In this document: positions 11,331 to 22,522 of the stretch, one piece after another
Numbering within the stretch: the first letter of the stretch is position 1
Layout of the letters: every line of letters starts with the position of its first letter
Source: Brassica napus
Lineage: Eukaryota; Streptophyta; Magnoliopsida; Brassicales; Brassicaceae
NCBI RefSeq assembly: GCF_020379485.1
Contig: NC_063436.1
Span: 38,631,512-38,695,511, forward strand
Direction of reading: 5' to 3'
DNA: 64,000 nt
Translations under genes and position numbers: made by a program
Notes under the pieces: model-generated
The model's database searches: none
Seen by the model: only the letters and a program-made list of their open reading frames with translations
Told to the model about the DNA's origin: nothing

Positions 11331-13243
11331 TGTTGGGGTCAAAATCGGTCACGACGGAATCAATGTCTAAAAGTCCGTAAAAATCAGCATTAACATTTTT
11401 ACGAAAAAGTAATCTTCGTAAAGATATCTTTACAAAGAGCCTTGCGGTAAAATCTTGTTCAAATCTCAATCGAACCATTAAATACCGATTGTCCGAAGGA
11501 AACAGACATGTATCCAATTCGGCCACGGACAAGCTCGAGTACGACAATCGGACCACAGACAAGCCAAGCTCGATCGATACGCGGCGACCAAGCATGCACA
11601 CAGCCCGGTCGCTACGTAGCGAGCGAGCGTCCGTCCCGCTCGGTCGCTACGTAGCGACCGAGCGATCGTCCCGCTCGGTCGCTACGTAGCGACCGAGCTC
11701 GAACCAAAGCTTGGTCGCTACGTAGCGACCGAGCGATCGTCCCGCTCGGTCGCTACATAGCGACCGAGCTCGGCCAAGCTCGGTCGCTACGTAGCGACCG
11801 AGCGCTCGTCCCGCTCGGTAGCTACGTAGCGACCGAGCTTGAGCCAAAGCTCGGTCGCTACGTAGCAACTGAGCGATCGTCCCGCTCGGTCGCTACGTAG
11901 CGACCGAGCTCGGACCAAAGCTCGGTCGCTACGTAGCAATCGAGCGATCGTCCCGCTCGGTCGCTATGTTGCGACCGAGCTCGTCCCGCTCTGTCGCTAC
12001 GTAGCGACCGAGCTCGAGCCAAAGCTCGGTCGCTATGTAGCGACTGAGCGATCGTCCCGCTCGGTCGCTACGTAGCGATCCCGCTCGGTCGCTACGTAGC
12101 GACCGAGCGCTCGTCCCGCTCGGTCGCTACGAAGCGACCGAGCGCTCGTCCCGCTTGGTCGCTACGAAGCGACCGAGCGCTCGTCCCGCTCGGTCGCTAC
12201 GAAGCGACCGGGCTCGAGCCAAAATTCGGTCGCTGTGTAGCGATTGAACCTTTCCGAACATCGATACGACACCAGTTCTTGCATTCTTGTCAAACCTTCG
12301 AAAGCTATCTCCCGAAGACCGTAGCAAGCTCAGTCCATGTTTCCCGCCATTCTAATTCATCGATCAAACTTAGCGGATTAGAAACCGCGGAAAACTCGTA
12401 GTAAACGTGTCGAGTCGGAAGACGGCCCAAAGGGACCTAAAACACAACTCGAGGCCCATCCTATGATTTTCTTAACCAAAAGCCTGTAAACCACAGCATG
12501 GTTTACACTTGGCCCACAAGGAAGGATAAATGTCAAGTTTCCGCGGATAAATACGGAAGTTTTGAAGATAATTGTGAAGATCGGGAAAAAATGGAATATC
12601 TCCATTTTTATGCTATGACGGCTTAAGGGCAGAAGAGTAAAAGCGTAAACCGACCTTGGAGCTAGTATATAAGGACTCCTAGGCGAGGAGCAAGAAAAGA
12701 GAGAGAACTTTTTAGATTCAGAATTCTCTTTACTTAGAAACTTTAGGCTTTATTCTCAACAAGTTTGGTTTCTATGACTGGCACTCAATTACTAGACGAA
12801 CTCGCCCAGGCAGTTCGATCTCTTGTCCAGCTCTATCAATTGAACTACGTTCGGCTTGATCCTCGAAAGGGGTATGTAGGCAGCCTTTAACAAGGTTCAG
12901 TCCGAAATCAATCAAAAACCTTTTCTTTATCTATTTCGTCTTTCGTTATCGAGCTGCGACTCAACTAGGTTTGAGCTATTAGGTCGCTAGAACTAAGTAA
13001 CTCGCTGACAGCCTTTGCGGCCAAAGCTTTCATGATCTCTTGTAATGATCGCAACGCTCTTACGCGGACTCGAAATAAGATCAACTGTTTTCTCTAAACT
13101 CATTTGTTATCTTTTCATAATTTCCGCATATATTTGGTCACTTGTCGTTGGCACTCGCAGAGATCCGGGACCTCTGGGAAATTAGGGTTTTCCTAGTTTC
13201 CTTATTTAAACGGAAATCGACAGTGCGAATTTCGGTTCCCATA
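11331..13243 (+). repeat. Family B 3' LTR (1913 bp)
   Basis: Starts TGTTGGGGTC like the left LTR. It ends GGTTCCCATA, a C-to-T change of the usual ...CACA terminus. TATA box at 12666-12672. Scattered base differences from the 5' LTR are visible at, for example, 11476-11530 and 12440-12510. Confidence 0.9.
11603..12250. repeat. Palindrome array, 19 units, in the B 3' LTR
   Basis: Same palindrome and same two alternating spacers as the 5' LTR, but I count 19 units against 11. Eight extra units of about 34 bp account for the 270 bp length difference between the LTRs. Confidence 0.88.
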
Positions 13244-13248
13244 AAAGA
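13244..13248. repeat. 5 bp TSD (AAAGA), right copy
   Basis: Matches 3802-3806. The hAT reading frame resumes immediately afterwards. Confidence 0.9.
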
Positions 13249-14417
13249 CGGTTTAGAGTTAGCATAAGATCTCTTGCATGACATTAGGGAAAGTGTCAGA
13301 TATGTAAAAGCATCTCAACAAAGAATACAGTCTTTTGCAGCTTGTGTTGAGAGAGTTGAGAACATAGACGGAGCAGGTCTATCTCTTGATGTTCCGACTA
13401 GATGGAACTCTACATACCAGATGCTAGTCCGAGCATTGAAGTTCAGAGCAGCTTTTGAAAGCATGACATCTTTTGATACACATTACAAGTCGTTGCCTTC
13501 GGAGGCTGACTGGAACCGAGGGGTTAAGATATGCGAGCTGTTGAAGCCTTTTAGTGTCATTACTACATATTTTTCTGGTTCTAAGTATCCTACATCAAAT
13601 GTTTATTTCACAGAGGTGTGAAGGATACAAAGATTGTTGAAGAAATATGCTCACTGTGATGATGATGGGATAAGAGAAATGATTCAGCCAATGCAAGTTA
13701 AGTTTGATAAGTACTGGGAGGACTATAATATGATTCTCGCTATGGGAGTTGTGTTAGATCCGAGATTGAAAATTGAGATTCTTGAAAAAGCTTATGAAAC
13801 TGTGGATCCTACTACTTATGCCTTAAAGATCGCAGTACTTAGGGAAAACTTGGAGAAGCTCTACAAAGACTATCAAGCTTGAGAGTGGGCAAGCTCATCA
13901 GGTCCTTCAGCTTCACAAACTCCATATGAGATAGTCAATGAATCACCACTTGAAGAAGAATTTGACAATGTAAGTAAATGTTTCAGACTTTGCATCTTCA
14001 TTGTATAGGATCTTTTTGAGTTATTGATATGAAGCTTCATTGTATAGGATCTTTTTGAGTTAGAAAGAAGCATTGCAGCTGGTGTGGACAACCCAAAGAC
14101 ACATTTAGATATTTATTTAGAGGAGCCAAGAGTAAACAGAAAAAAATTATCCAAACTTGGATGTCTTAGGTTATTGGAAAGAGAATCATCATAGGCTGAG
14201 TGATTTAGCTGATATGGCGAGGGATTTGCTTACCATCCCTCTTACTACGGTTGCCTCTGAGTCGGCCTTTAGTATTGGATGTAGAATTTTGACGCCATAC
14301 CGAAACCGGCTTCTTCCAAAAAATGTTCGAGCTTTGCTTTGTGCTCGCAATTGGCTTAGAGGATTTACAGAATTTGAAGGTAGTTTTAAAATTTTACACA
14401 AACAGATTTATAGTTAA
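13249..14417 (+). pseudogene. hAT transposase, C-terminal part with dimerisation domain
   Basis: Continues the frame broken at 3806. It contains 'LSLDVPTRWNSTYQML' (the conserved RW-N-S-T hAT block), a helical middle, and from about 14150 the hAT C-terminal dimerisation domain with 'IPLTTVASESAFSIG' and 'LLCARNWLRG'. In-frame stops lie at 13265-13267, 13619-13621 and 13880-13882. An intron probably starts at the GTAAGT near 13969 and ends at one of two duplicated acceptors near 14008 or 14047. A one-base slip in the A-run near 14140 shifts the frame before the dimerisation domain. With the stop at 3631 the gene is dead by several independent lesions. Confidence 0.9.
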
Positions 14418-14635
14418 ATGATTCTTGGATTAACTTGCATTTTAAATTGTAGGTACCATCCAAGATACTGATGAGATTGTCACTGAAGATGTCAGAAAAA
14501 CAGTGAGCAGCTCAAGAGTAGAAAGTTCAAGGTCAGGAGATTCAACATGCAATGAGACAGTGAAGAGGTAACCTTGAGTCCTTGACTGTTACTTACTCGG
14601 TTCTTTGATACAGAATGGTCCAATTCTGATACTTT

Positions 14636-14850
14636 TATGTCTTGTTAGGTCATGTGTTTGTGGCCTTGACTGTAAACTGTTATGTCTTTTATGTCTTGTT
14701 AGGTGTGTTTGTGGCCTTGACTGTAAACTGTTATGTCTTTTATGTCTTGTTAGGTCATGTGTTTGTGGCCTTGACTGTAAACTGTTATGTCTTTTATGTC
14801 TTGTTAGGTGTGTTTGTGGCCTTGACTGTAAACTGTTATGTCTTGTTAGG
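14636..14850. repeat. Minisatellite in the hAT 3' region
   Basis: The unit TGTGTTTGTGGCCTTGACTG begins at 14653, 14704, 14758 and 14809, so spacing alternates 51, 54, 51 bases. The 3-base difference is the presence or absence of a CAT before the unit. It is non-coding and downstream of the transposase. Confidence 0.85.
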
Positions 14851-15604
14851 CATTGGTTTAGTCAGATAGAGAATGGTACAATTCTGATATTTTTTTGTCT
14901 TTGGCCGAGAGTTATTCACCACTTTGGTGTAATGCTCCATTGTAAACTCCTTACGTAATGCTGATATAAATAATGTCATTTCTTTGCAGAGCAATTCTCC
15001 AAGTAGATGGAGAACTCGTTGTTGGTTTGAGACTAAGAGAGGAGGATGAAGTTGGTTTCTATCTTGTTTATCCATAGTTGTTTCTCTATGGTTTGCAGTT
15101 TTTTATTTATTTCAGACACAAGTTTGGTGGCAAAACTGTTTTGTTGGTTTGCTCTAGAACAGATATTGTCGGTTTTGTTGTCTTTCACCTTCAAAAACAG
15201 TTTTAAAACAGATTCATTATATGTTATTGTAAAGCTCCAAAAATTGTTTGCTTTACTTCAGATTTCAGATTCGTTAAACTTACAAGTTACAAACACATAT
15301 GTAGAAGTTTAATAAATATTAAAACTGATAAAGGTAAGCATTATGGATTCATTGTAAAATAACATCCTTAATCATAAGTTTCTTAGGATTAACATAGCAA
15401 AAGAGAGAAACAATAACAAATCTATTTAAAAAAATAAATAAACTGTATTTAGAAAAGAAAAACACAAACGGGCTCACGGGTATCTCCAATTCAAAGGGGC
15501 TCATAACTAAACGGGCTCTAACGGGTTTGCGGTTAAAAGGGCATGCAGTTAACGGGTTTTAAACGGGTATGGTCTAAACGGGCTGGGCCTAAAAGGGTAC
15601 GGGT
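14851..15604. other. hAT 3' untranslated and subterminal region
   Basis: No gene. From about 15460 to 15600 the motif ACGGG/AACGGGT occurs repeatedly, mirroring CCCGTT motifs at the left end. This is the expected transposase-binding region. Confidence 0.6.
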
Positions 15605-15624
15605 AGCCCGTATTAACATCCCTA
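15605..15624 (-). repeat. hAT right terminal inverted repeat
   Basis: AGCCCGTATTAACATCCCTA, the exact reverse complement of 2209-2228, followed by the TSD copy ATCCTAGC at 15625-15632. Confidence 0.93.
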
Positions 15625-16205
15625 ATCCTAGCTGCTAGAGACAATTTAGAGAGACCTTCTCTACAACCAGTGTAGATTGGTTGATTTGCAGCATCTAGCA
15701 TTTCATAAAATCTTTTTGCATCCAAATTAGGTTCTTCTACATTTCCAGTTCCACCAGCTATCGTTGTAGTTGTTTCTAAAAATGCATCACTAATCATATC
15801 TTGAACCCTATCATGATCTACCATCTGCTCCTCTTGATGATAATTATATTTATTATGCACATGATTCGGTTCTTCATTATGATGAGCATCCTCAAAATTA
15901 TTATTACTACCACTAGCTTCATTTCCCCCATAACCCTCTCCATGTTGATACCAAATGTAGTACTGTGGTGTAAATCATCTGTTTACTAAATGATTCCATA
16001 CAGTTTCACTACGTGCAAATTTTGAATTCTTGCATTTTCGACAGGGGCAGAACATCTTACCGCTTTCCTGCGTGATCGGTGTACAGCCCGCCTGGTGCAT
16101 GAATGTCTCTAGCCCATTCAGAAATGCGTTCGTCACCCTCCCGTCGGAATTTTTGTGCGCATACATCCAACTCCGTAACTCGTACATACTACCGCCACCG
16201 GCCAT
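15625..16205 (-). pseudogene. CACTA (En/Spm) transposase TNP2, N-terminal part
   Basis: On the minus strand from the ATG near 16205 the protein begins M-A-G-G-G and carries the transposase-associated domain: 'SWMYAHKNSDGRVTNAFLNG', then C-P-C-R-K-C and 'VWNHLVNR'. A TGA follows where a Gly codon is expected. After it the frame continues through an acidic, Asn/His-rich linker to 'FYEMLDAANQPIYTGC' and 'SKLSLAAR', the start of the TNP2 catalytic region. The frame is then cut at 15624 by the hAT element and resumes at 2208. The 5' end lies about 480 bp inside the CACTA terminus at 16689, a normal layout. Confidence 0.85.
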
Positions 16206-16309
16206 TTTTTTCTTAGATTTTTTTTTTGAAAATTTTTTTTTGCTGATTTTTTTTTTCTGTTTGTGTGTTGTGAGGAAGAGAGTTGTGAGAAATGACATAT
16301 ATATATATA

Positions 16310-16689
16310 GAGAAATTTTTGAGTTGGGTAGTTGAAATATAACAACGATTTTACAAGGAATGTTTTACATGGAGTTTACATGGTTTTAATATCATATTTA
16401 CAACGAATTTAGGTAAGTTAAAGCACACTGAATACACATTTTCACCTAAATATAACGGTAACATGATTCGTTGTAATGTCGATGTAACGTTTACGACTAT
16501 TTTCGCTTTCCACGTACTTTCGTCATAAACTTACGTGGACTTTACGACGAAACAGTTTCGTCGTAAAGTTCCATGGAGTTTACGACGAATTTTGGTCTCG
16601 TCGTAATTGCGTTGTAAACACCTTGCAAATTTACGAGGAAGTATTTTCGTAGTAAATCTTTGTTGTTACTGAAACGTTTTCTTGTAGTG
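16310..16689 (-). mobile_element. CACTA element terminus and subterminal repeats
   Basis: TTTTCTTGTAGTG at 16677-16689 is the reverse complement of the plant CACTA terminus CACTACAAGAAAA. Just inside, 16500-16660 is dense in TTTACGACGAAA/TTTCGTCGTAAA motifs in both orientations, the subterminal transposase-binding repeats of CACTA elements. The element extends leftwards. Its other end is not in the window. Confidence 0.88.
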
Positions 16690-18142
16690 GAAGTGTAAAA
16701 TTAGTATTGATACGAATTGTAAAAATAGTAAATTTAAAATTATTTATTAATAAATAATAATAATTATTTGATAGAAATTTACATTTTTCTGAAATGCTAA
16801 AGAGAAGATAACTGCAATAGGTTATATGACAGTAATTTTCTTTTCTAAAATCTTAAAAAAAATTTTAAAAGAGTATTTAATATTATTTTTTATTTTTTTT
16901 AATTGTAAATATGAAGGAGATATATTAAATAGAATGTTTTCCTTTTTAAAAAAAGTCCTAACAAAGTAAAATTTTTTATAAACTTATTTAATAAAATATT
17001 AAATTAGTACATAAGAATATATATATAATGTTGTCATTGACTTTATTTTTGTAATTTACTTTCATTTCTTTTTACTTTTCATTGAATTTCTTATGCAAAA
17101 AAAAACAAAATCATAAAATTATAATAAAATAATTTATTATTTTATAGTTTTTATTAAATTAAAACATCAAACAAAACCCGTTGCAACGCAACGGGCTCAT
17201 ATCTTGTAGATAATAAAAACAAAAGAAAATTTAGTGGTTAGTAATTATTATTACATATATATTATATAGATAACAATATACATATACTATAATATAAAGT
17301 AAAACGTAAAAGTAACATTAGAAACATATATTTAACCTTTCCCATCAACAAATCTATAAAAATCAAAAAGCTCTTTCTCTATAAAAAAATGTTTAAAATT
17401 ACTATTTACTGCGAAAGCTGCTAAATTATTTCATACCTTTTAATAAAGATTGTTTAAGAGATTTGAGGTTGTAAATATAATGTTTATTTACTGCAAAATC
17501 ACTATTTGCTGCAAATTTAGTAATTATTTCATACACATCTAACTGTTTTAATTTATCTAAATTATTTCATTGACTATTGTTTATAATTTCTCTGAACTTT
17601 CCACTAACCAAAACGTTTTGGTTATTTGTATCCAATTCTTGCATATTTAACACTAAATAATCAACATGGTGAATTATTTCTAGCCATATTAGCCAATCAA
17701 ATTATTTTGTGATCTCAGAAATTATTGTCGTCTACATATCATTTTAGAAAATATTATTTATGTTATCGTATATATTATTTTTAGCAAATATTATTGGGAT
17801 GAATAAAATTAAGTTAATATTAAATTAATTACATTTGGAAATCAGAGTACATAATATATAATAAGACTATAGATAAATTAAATTGCAGTATACAATAACC
17901 ATTTTACTATAGTTGTTGATAAAAAAATCTAATAAAATATTACAAAAGTCGTATTTATATATTTTTAAAGTAAAATACCAAAAGATATAAATCTGTTTAT
18001 TTAGAGAATATATATCAAATAAAATTCATATTCAAATTTGAAAAGTAAAAATATATTATAGTGTGTCAAAAACATAATTAATATTATATGTATCAAACTT
18101 TAAAAATTATTTATACCTGCGAATTCGCGGGCAACCACCTAG
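16690..18142 (+). mobile_element. AT-rich stretch with two Helitron-like 3' ends
   Basis: At 17177-17195 the hairpin CCCGTTGCAACGCAACGGG is followed 8 bases later by CTTG|T. At 18117-18132 a GC-rich hairpin (CCTGCGAATTCGCGGG) is followed by CAACCACCTAG|T, ending at 18142. A GC hairpin just before CTRR|T is the 3' signature of Helitrons. The rest is very AT-rich and has no genes. I cannot assign matching 5' ends. Confidence 0.45.
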
Positions 18143-18454
18143 TAAGGTTTAAATGAAATCAATATGTATTTTCTTTTATTAATTTCGGTAAATCATCTTT
18201 AGTATATTGTTTTACAAGTTTGAGATTTTTCTTATATCTGGGTGTATATTTAGGTTTCGAATGTTACGAACCGCCCCGCTCCGCACCGCAGTTAACAGTA
18301 ACAATACCATATATTTATACATTTTTATAACTGTTAAAAGCGCACTGCAGTTAAACCGCTTGTCCCGCACCGCTCAAACCGCAGTTACCATTCGGAGCCT
18401 TACTTTCGACAAACGTAACAATTTTGAAGTGCGTTTTCATTATTCATAGAGCAA

Positions 18455-18650
18455 TCTATACAATACTAAAAGGGAGATAATCTCCAATTCTAGCATGTCC
18501 ACGTCAGCATAAATAATCCTCCAATCAGAATTTTTTTTTTTTACTTTATGTTTCTCTTCTTCCACTTCTCCGTCGTCGTTGCCTATTGATTAATGCAAAT
18601 CTCCGTTTCTGCTCCACTTTCAATCGTTCAATCCTTTCTTAACTCTATCT
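18455..18650 (+). mobile_element. Helitron-like 5' end, truncated
   Basis: A|TCTATACAATACTAAAAGGG is the usual start of crucifer Helitrons (A|TC insertion, AAAAGGGAG box). The sequence gives way near 18650 to a Ty3 gag fragment, and no 3' end in the same orientation follows. Confidence 0.45.
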
Positions 18651-18654
18651 GGAC

Positions 18655-19126
18655 GTTTTAAGCTGAGTCTACCATGCAGTTGCTCTGCTTCGAAATCGCA
18701 TTGAAAGTACGGGGACACAACGCTCCAGCGGGACTTGATTGAATTCTAGTATCTCATCAACCGTAGCTATCCAGTCGAGGGGTTCTTCAGCTACTTGGTT
18801 CCATGAAATTTCGGAATCTCGAACTTGAAACTCTGATTTCATCATTCATTGAGTTGTACGGGTTGAGCTACGTTTTGATTTCCTCTGAGAACATCAAACG
18901 GGTTAGCATCGTCGTCATGGTCGGACTGCTCTTCATCGTGTTCCTCAGCAAGCGCATCGTTTCTTTGGAAGATCATACCTTGCATAGCTTGAGTAAGTTG
19001 AGGAATTTGTGTATGCATCTCTTCTATAGTTCGTTGCTGGATTTCAGCTTGCATTTCTTTCTTGGCGCAAGGTATGATGGTGGTCATGTGTGGGGTATGG
19101 ATGGATCTTTTGCTCTGATACTAACC
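18655..19126 (-). pseudogene. Ty3 retrotransposon leader and gag fragment
   Basis: On the minus strand an initiator-Met-type primer site (TTAGTATCAGAGC, 19112-19124, one base off the usual TGGTATCAGAGC) is followed by a frame from the ATG at 19087 with a Gln/Glu-rich start and a 'DDDANPFDV' patch. After a stop it continues with 'PLDWIATVDEILEF' and 'MRFRSRATAW', the beginning of the retrotransposon gag domain. It breaks off near 18655. Only the first 130 or so codons of gag survive. The LTR expected to the right of 19126 is not recognisable. Confidence 0.65.
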
Positions 19127-20558
19127 TGATCAATCTTTTATACAGAACGAGGACGTAGGAACACAATTTCATACGGTGAATGGATTTTTATTTCTTCCCT
19201 TATTAAAATTTGATAATAAATCTACTTATTATTAAATTGTAAAAGACGCTAAAAAAAAACGCTCTAGTTGTTTGCATAGTGTTCTAACTTTCATGCATAT
19301 GTTCTCTGTCTGATTAAAATACAGTTCATAGATGACATCTACGGTCTACCAAAGTACGGTATGTCCCACCAACAGTTCAGCAGAGCTCTAGATCATCGTA
19401 GAGTAGACACCATACCATAAAAATTCTCTTTATGGTTTAACGCGCTATTACTTCAATGATTAGCATTTAGCAACAATACTATTATTATAGACTATAATCA
19501 AGAATCATCCAACGGAATTTTTTTTTTCATCAACATAAATATAATCCTACTGATTCTACCGGGAACTCCACATCCAGGTGAATGATGAAAGACAATTGCA
19601 TCCTTACACTGTATGCTAAACAATCCGCCTTAGAATTTTGCGTTCATTCCAATGGAATTTATTCATTTCCAACATTATTCTGAAATTCACCTTAATTTTT
19701 AAAATAGAAGTCAAAGTCTATATATGTTTTTTTGGAGTAAACCATCGAAGTAGATCAGTTTGTAAATAAATAAAATTATGAAACTTTTTCTTTTCTTAAA
19801 AATAATGTATTAATTGGGCATTATGTATAAAGTAAAAATAGCAATTATGATTGAAATCTCATGCAAAAATACAGTTGTAGATAGATATTTTTTTTAACGC
19901 CTGATTAATTATGCTATTACAACGATGAGAAATATTACATAGACGATTTTACAGCCGACAATTCTATCATCATATCCATGTCAGACTGCATCACTCCGAG
20001 CCGCCCTATGAGATCCATATTCGATGATACGTCCTACACCATGCTGAAGACCTCTTGTAACATTTTTTCTCTATAATCTGCATAATTTGCATTTTCTGGG
20101 GTTTGAACTCCAGATCTCCTGGTGTTGAAGCATTAATGAACCTTTAATCAAACATTTGGACCAAGGGAGCTTCCACTGTAGATAGATATTCCAATAGTAC
20201 AATCAATTCCTGATATAGAAATATTTGGATATATCCTGATTCCTAGAATTATTTTTTGCCAAATGTATAATTAAAAAAAAAATTATTATTCATCTTCCAA
20301 ACTGAAAAACACCAAAGTACATTCATTTTTTTTGTGGCAAAAAAACATTCAAAATGACTGAGAATCACATAAAGTTTCCCAAAGTAATAGAAAGAAAAAG
20401 AAAAAAAAAGAGGAAGGGAACATTCTTTATCTCTGAGACTTTCAAAATATCCCATCAAAAAATTTAAATATAAATTTTGTTTCCTATACTTTCCTCTAAT
20501 TTGCATTTTTATTAAGAAAAAAAAATAAAAACTCATTTTCCCCTCAAACAAGAAAAAA
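19127..20558. other. AT-rich stretch, nothing recognised
   Basis: Long A- and T-runs and only low-complexity frames (for example 20249-20593, Phe/Lys-rich). I see no protein motif, TIR pair or LTR end. Confidence 0.5.
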
Positions 20559-22490
20559 TCTATACTAATAAAATAGACCTTTTGAAGCTCCACAAAGCGT
20601 CAACATAAGCAAAAAATCATTCTCCCATAAGAAGTCACGTGACATTTTTTTAGTAACTGTCCTTAATGTAATATTATCATTTCATATAAATATTTAAATA
20701 AATAAATTCAAAAATATACAATATAAAAGTATATATAATATTACATTTTTTACATTTAGTTTTACAAAAAGGTTAAATAAATAAACTTGAAAATTTAAAT
20801 AAGAAAATATCTATATATATATATATAAATATGTTGGTCTCTCTCCTGGATGTACCACCTAGGATTCCAGGTCACTAAGTCGGCTTCTGTCGAAGCGACA
20901 CGTGTCCCGGTTAGACAAAACACATCGCTTCACTAAAACCAGTTTGATGGGCTTTGTTTTGTTTTCATTGTGTACGGGCTTTCTCATTTATATTATTTGG
21001 GATTGCTCTGTAGATATTTTTATTTGTGAAAAAAGGCCAACCCAATTGAAAGGAAATCATCATATTCTTCAAGATGTTCGTTCAACGTCTTCTTCTATCT
21101 TAATTCGTCAATCTAGGGTTTATCATCAGACGAATCCATCGCCATTAATGGAGTTTTAGGAGGTTGTGTGGAATGATTCTTCTTCGTGAGTAACATCTGG
21201 GTTGAGCCGTTCGTGTCGGTTCGTCTGATATTCTTCTCGTCCAAACGTTACCGGATTCATCAATTCATCTCCATTAAGAACTATCTTTACTCCTTCAACC
21301 CACAACAAGCACAATTTTATCATTAAATTCTCCGTATTTCTCTTCGAGACGGTGTATATCCACCTATAAAAGGTCAGTCTTCATCCCCTGAACTTTCATC
21401 CTCACAATTCCTAAAAACACTGAAACTTATTTTATCACGCTGTATCGTGTTCAGCCTTCTTATTTTGTTTGCAGTGACAGGTGAGTTTCCGTTATTGATT
21501 TGGCGAAGAAGGTAGAGAATATAGAGATTTAATTCTTCTTCTCGGTAAAAAGTGTGGATTTACTAAAATTCATAAGAAGCTCAAAATGGTGGATTTACTA
21601 AAATTCATAAGCTTTACGCTTTTTATCACGAAGCTCAAAATGGTAGAATTATTTCATAAGCTTTACGCTTTTTATTTGCATTTGATAAAATGTGTAGACG
21701 CAATATCTCTAAAAATCGTTTTTATTCTCTTTTGAAGTGTATGCATTTTAGATGATATCATATATTGTGTGCTAAAATAATTTTACATTGATGGATTTTT
21801 TTTGTTAGATTGTAATTAAACTACTGATTAAAACGAAATTTTGGGTTAAGTCTCTGAGAGGGTGCTGTCTTTTGTATTCAAGTTGTATCTTATTTGTATA
21901 TTTATGTTCTCTGATTGTCATTGTGGTGTCACTGTCGCTACTTTTTAACTATCACAAACTCCAAGTGCCAGCGGTTTTAGCTTCTAAATCACCAAAGAGG
22001 CTTTTGGAAGAGAAGCTCATCTGTTTCTCAGACTCATATAAGACCCATAAAAAACTTTAACTCATGGGTCTGAACACAATGATCATGTTGGTCCGAGAAT
22101 CGTCGCCACTTGTTGTTCGAACACGGTAATCGATTACGCATACCAAATTGGTTGACAAAATCCCTTAACCAAGTGTTTCGGTTTGAAATGGTATGTTTAA
22201 TGGGTTCATGCCATACGTCTAATGAAATTTTGTTCTTGTTCAAGAGGATAAGAAGCATGGACGTGATGCCAATTGCCTTACTCTCCCGGTGATCTTAAAA
22301 GCTTCTGTGATGGTTAACGATCTAAGACAGTGGGCAGCTTTCTTGAGTGTTGGATTCTTTAAAAAAAAGCTTTAAAAACATAACCGTTTCTTTCGTTTTC
22401 TACTAATATCAGATCACAGAATATTGTTCCCTTCCCACCATTATTATTATCTTCTGACCTTCATTAAAAAAAATCTTCTCTTCGCGTGGA
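20559..22490 (+). other. Helitron-like 5' end followed by gene-fragment-like sequence
   Basis: TCTATACTAATAAAATAGACC at 20559 looks like a Helitron 5' end. From 20880 the sequence changes to a composition like a plant gene 5' region (CACGTGTC, CTAGGGTTT, an acceptor-like TTTGTTTGCAG near 21470). Short frames have no recognisable product. It may be a captured host-gene fragment, but no CTAG 3' end was found and this is unproven. Confidence 0.3.
21540..21685. repeat. Local direct duplications
   Basis: GTGGATTTACTAAAATTCAT, GAAGCTCAAAATGGT and CATAAGCTTTACGCTTTTTAT each occur twice within 145 bp, in interleaved order, as after slippage or repeated end-joining. Confidence 0.7.
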
Positions 22491-22522
22491 GTTACCAAAA
22501 TTAGCTATTGTATAATTGTACC

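Larger units (their letters stand above)
3807..13243 (+). mobile_element. Non-autonomous family B LTR retrotransposon (LARD type)
   Basis: Two LTRs in direct orientation (3807-5449 and 11331-13243), a primer-binding site immediately after the left LTR, a G-rich polypurine tract before the right LTR and a 5 bp TSD define a complete insertion of 9437 bp. The 5.9 kb interior has no recognisable gag, protease, reverse transcriptase or integrase, so it must have been mobilised in trans. The minus-strand B copy at 22523-25179 with a matching LTR, PBS and a real gag is the obvious type of helper. By eye the two LTRs differ at a few percent of sites outside the palindrome array, so the insertion is not recent. 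Confidence 0.88.
2209..15624 (+). mobile_element. Complete hAT transposon carrying a nested retrotransposon
   Basis: The ends are perfect 20 bp inverted repeats (TAGGGATGTTAATACGGGCT) flanked by the 8 bp duplication ATCCTAGC. Both subterminal regions are full of short ACGGG/CCCGT motifs (2220-2360 and 15460-15610), as hAT transposases use for binding. The interior codes a BED-finger hAT transposase on the plus strand, now broken. Removing the nested B element (3807-13243 plus one TSD copy) gives a transposon of about 4.0 kb, a normal size for an autonomous hAT. It is inserted in the minus-strand CACTA transposase gene. Family is clear from TIR, TSD and transposase together. Confidence 0.93.

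Noticed and set aside
14605..14958. 117-codon Cys/Leu-rich frame
   Set aside because: It is a translation of a 51/54 bp minisatellite in the hAT 3' region; the repeat unit, not protein selection, keeps it open.
18240..18440. Non-autonomous hAT (MITE) suggested by ACCGC-rich sequence
   Set aside because: Repeated CCGCACCGC motifs are visible, but no convincing terminal inverted repeat pair or TSD was found.
20249..20593. 114-codon Phe/Lys-rich minus-strand frame
   Set aside because: Low-complexity A/T-run sequence with no motif.
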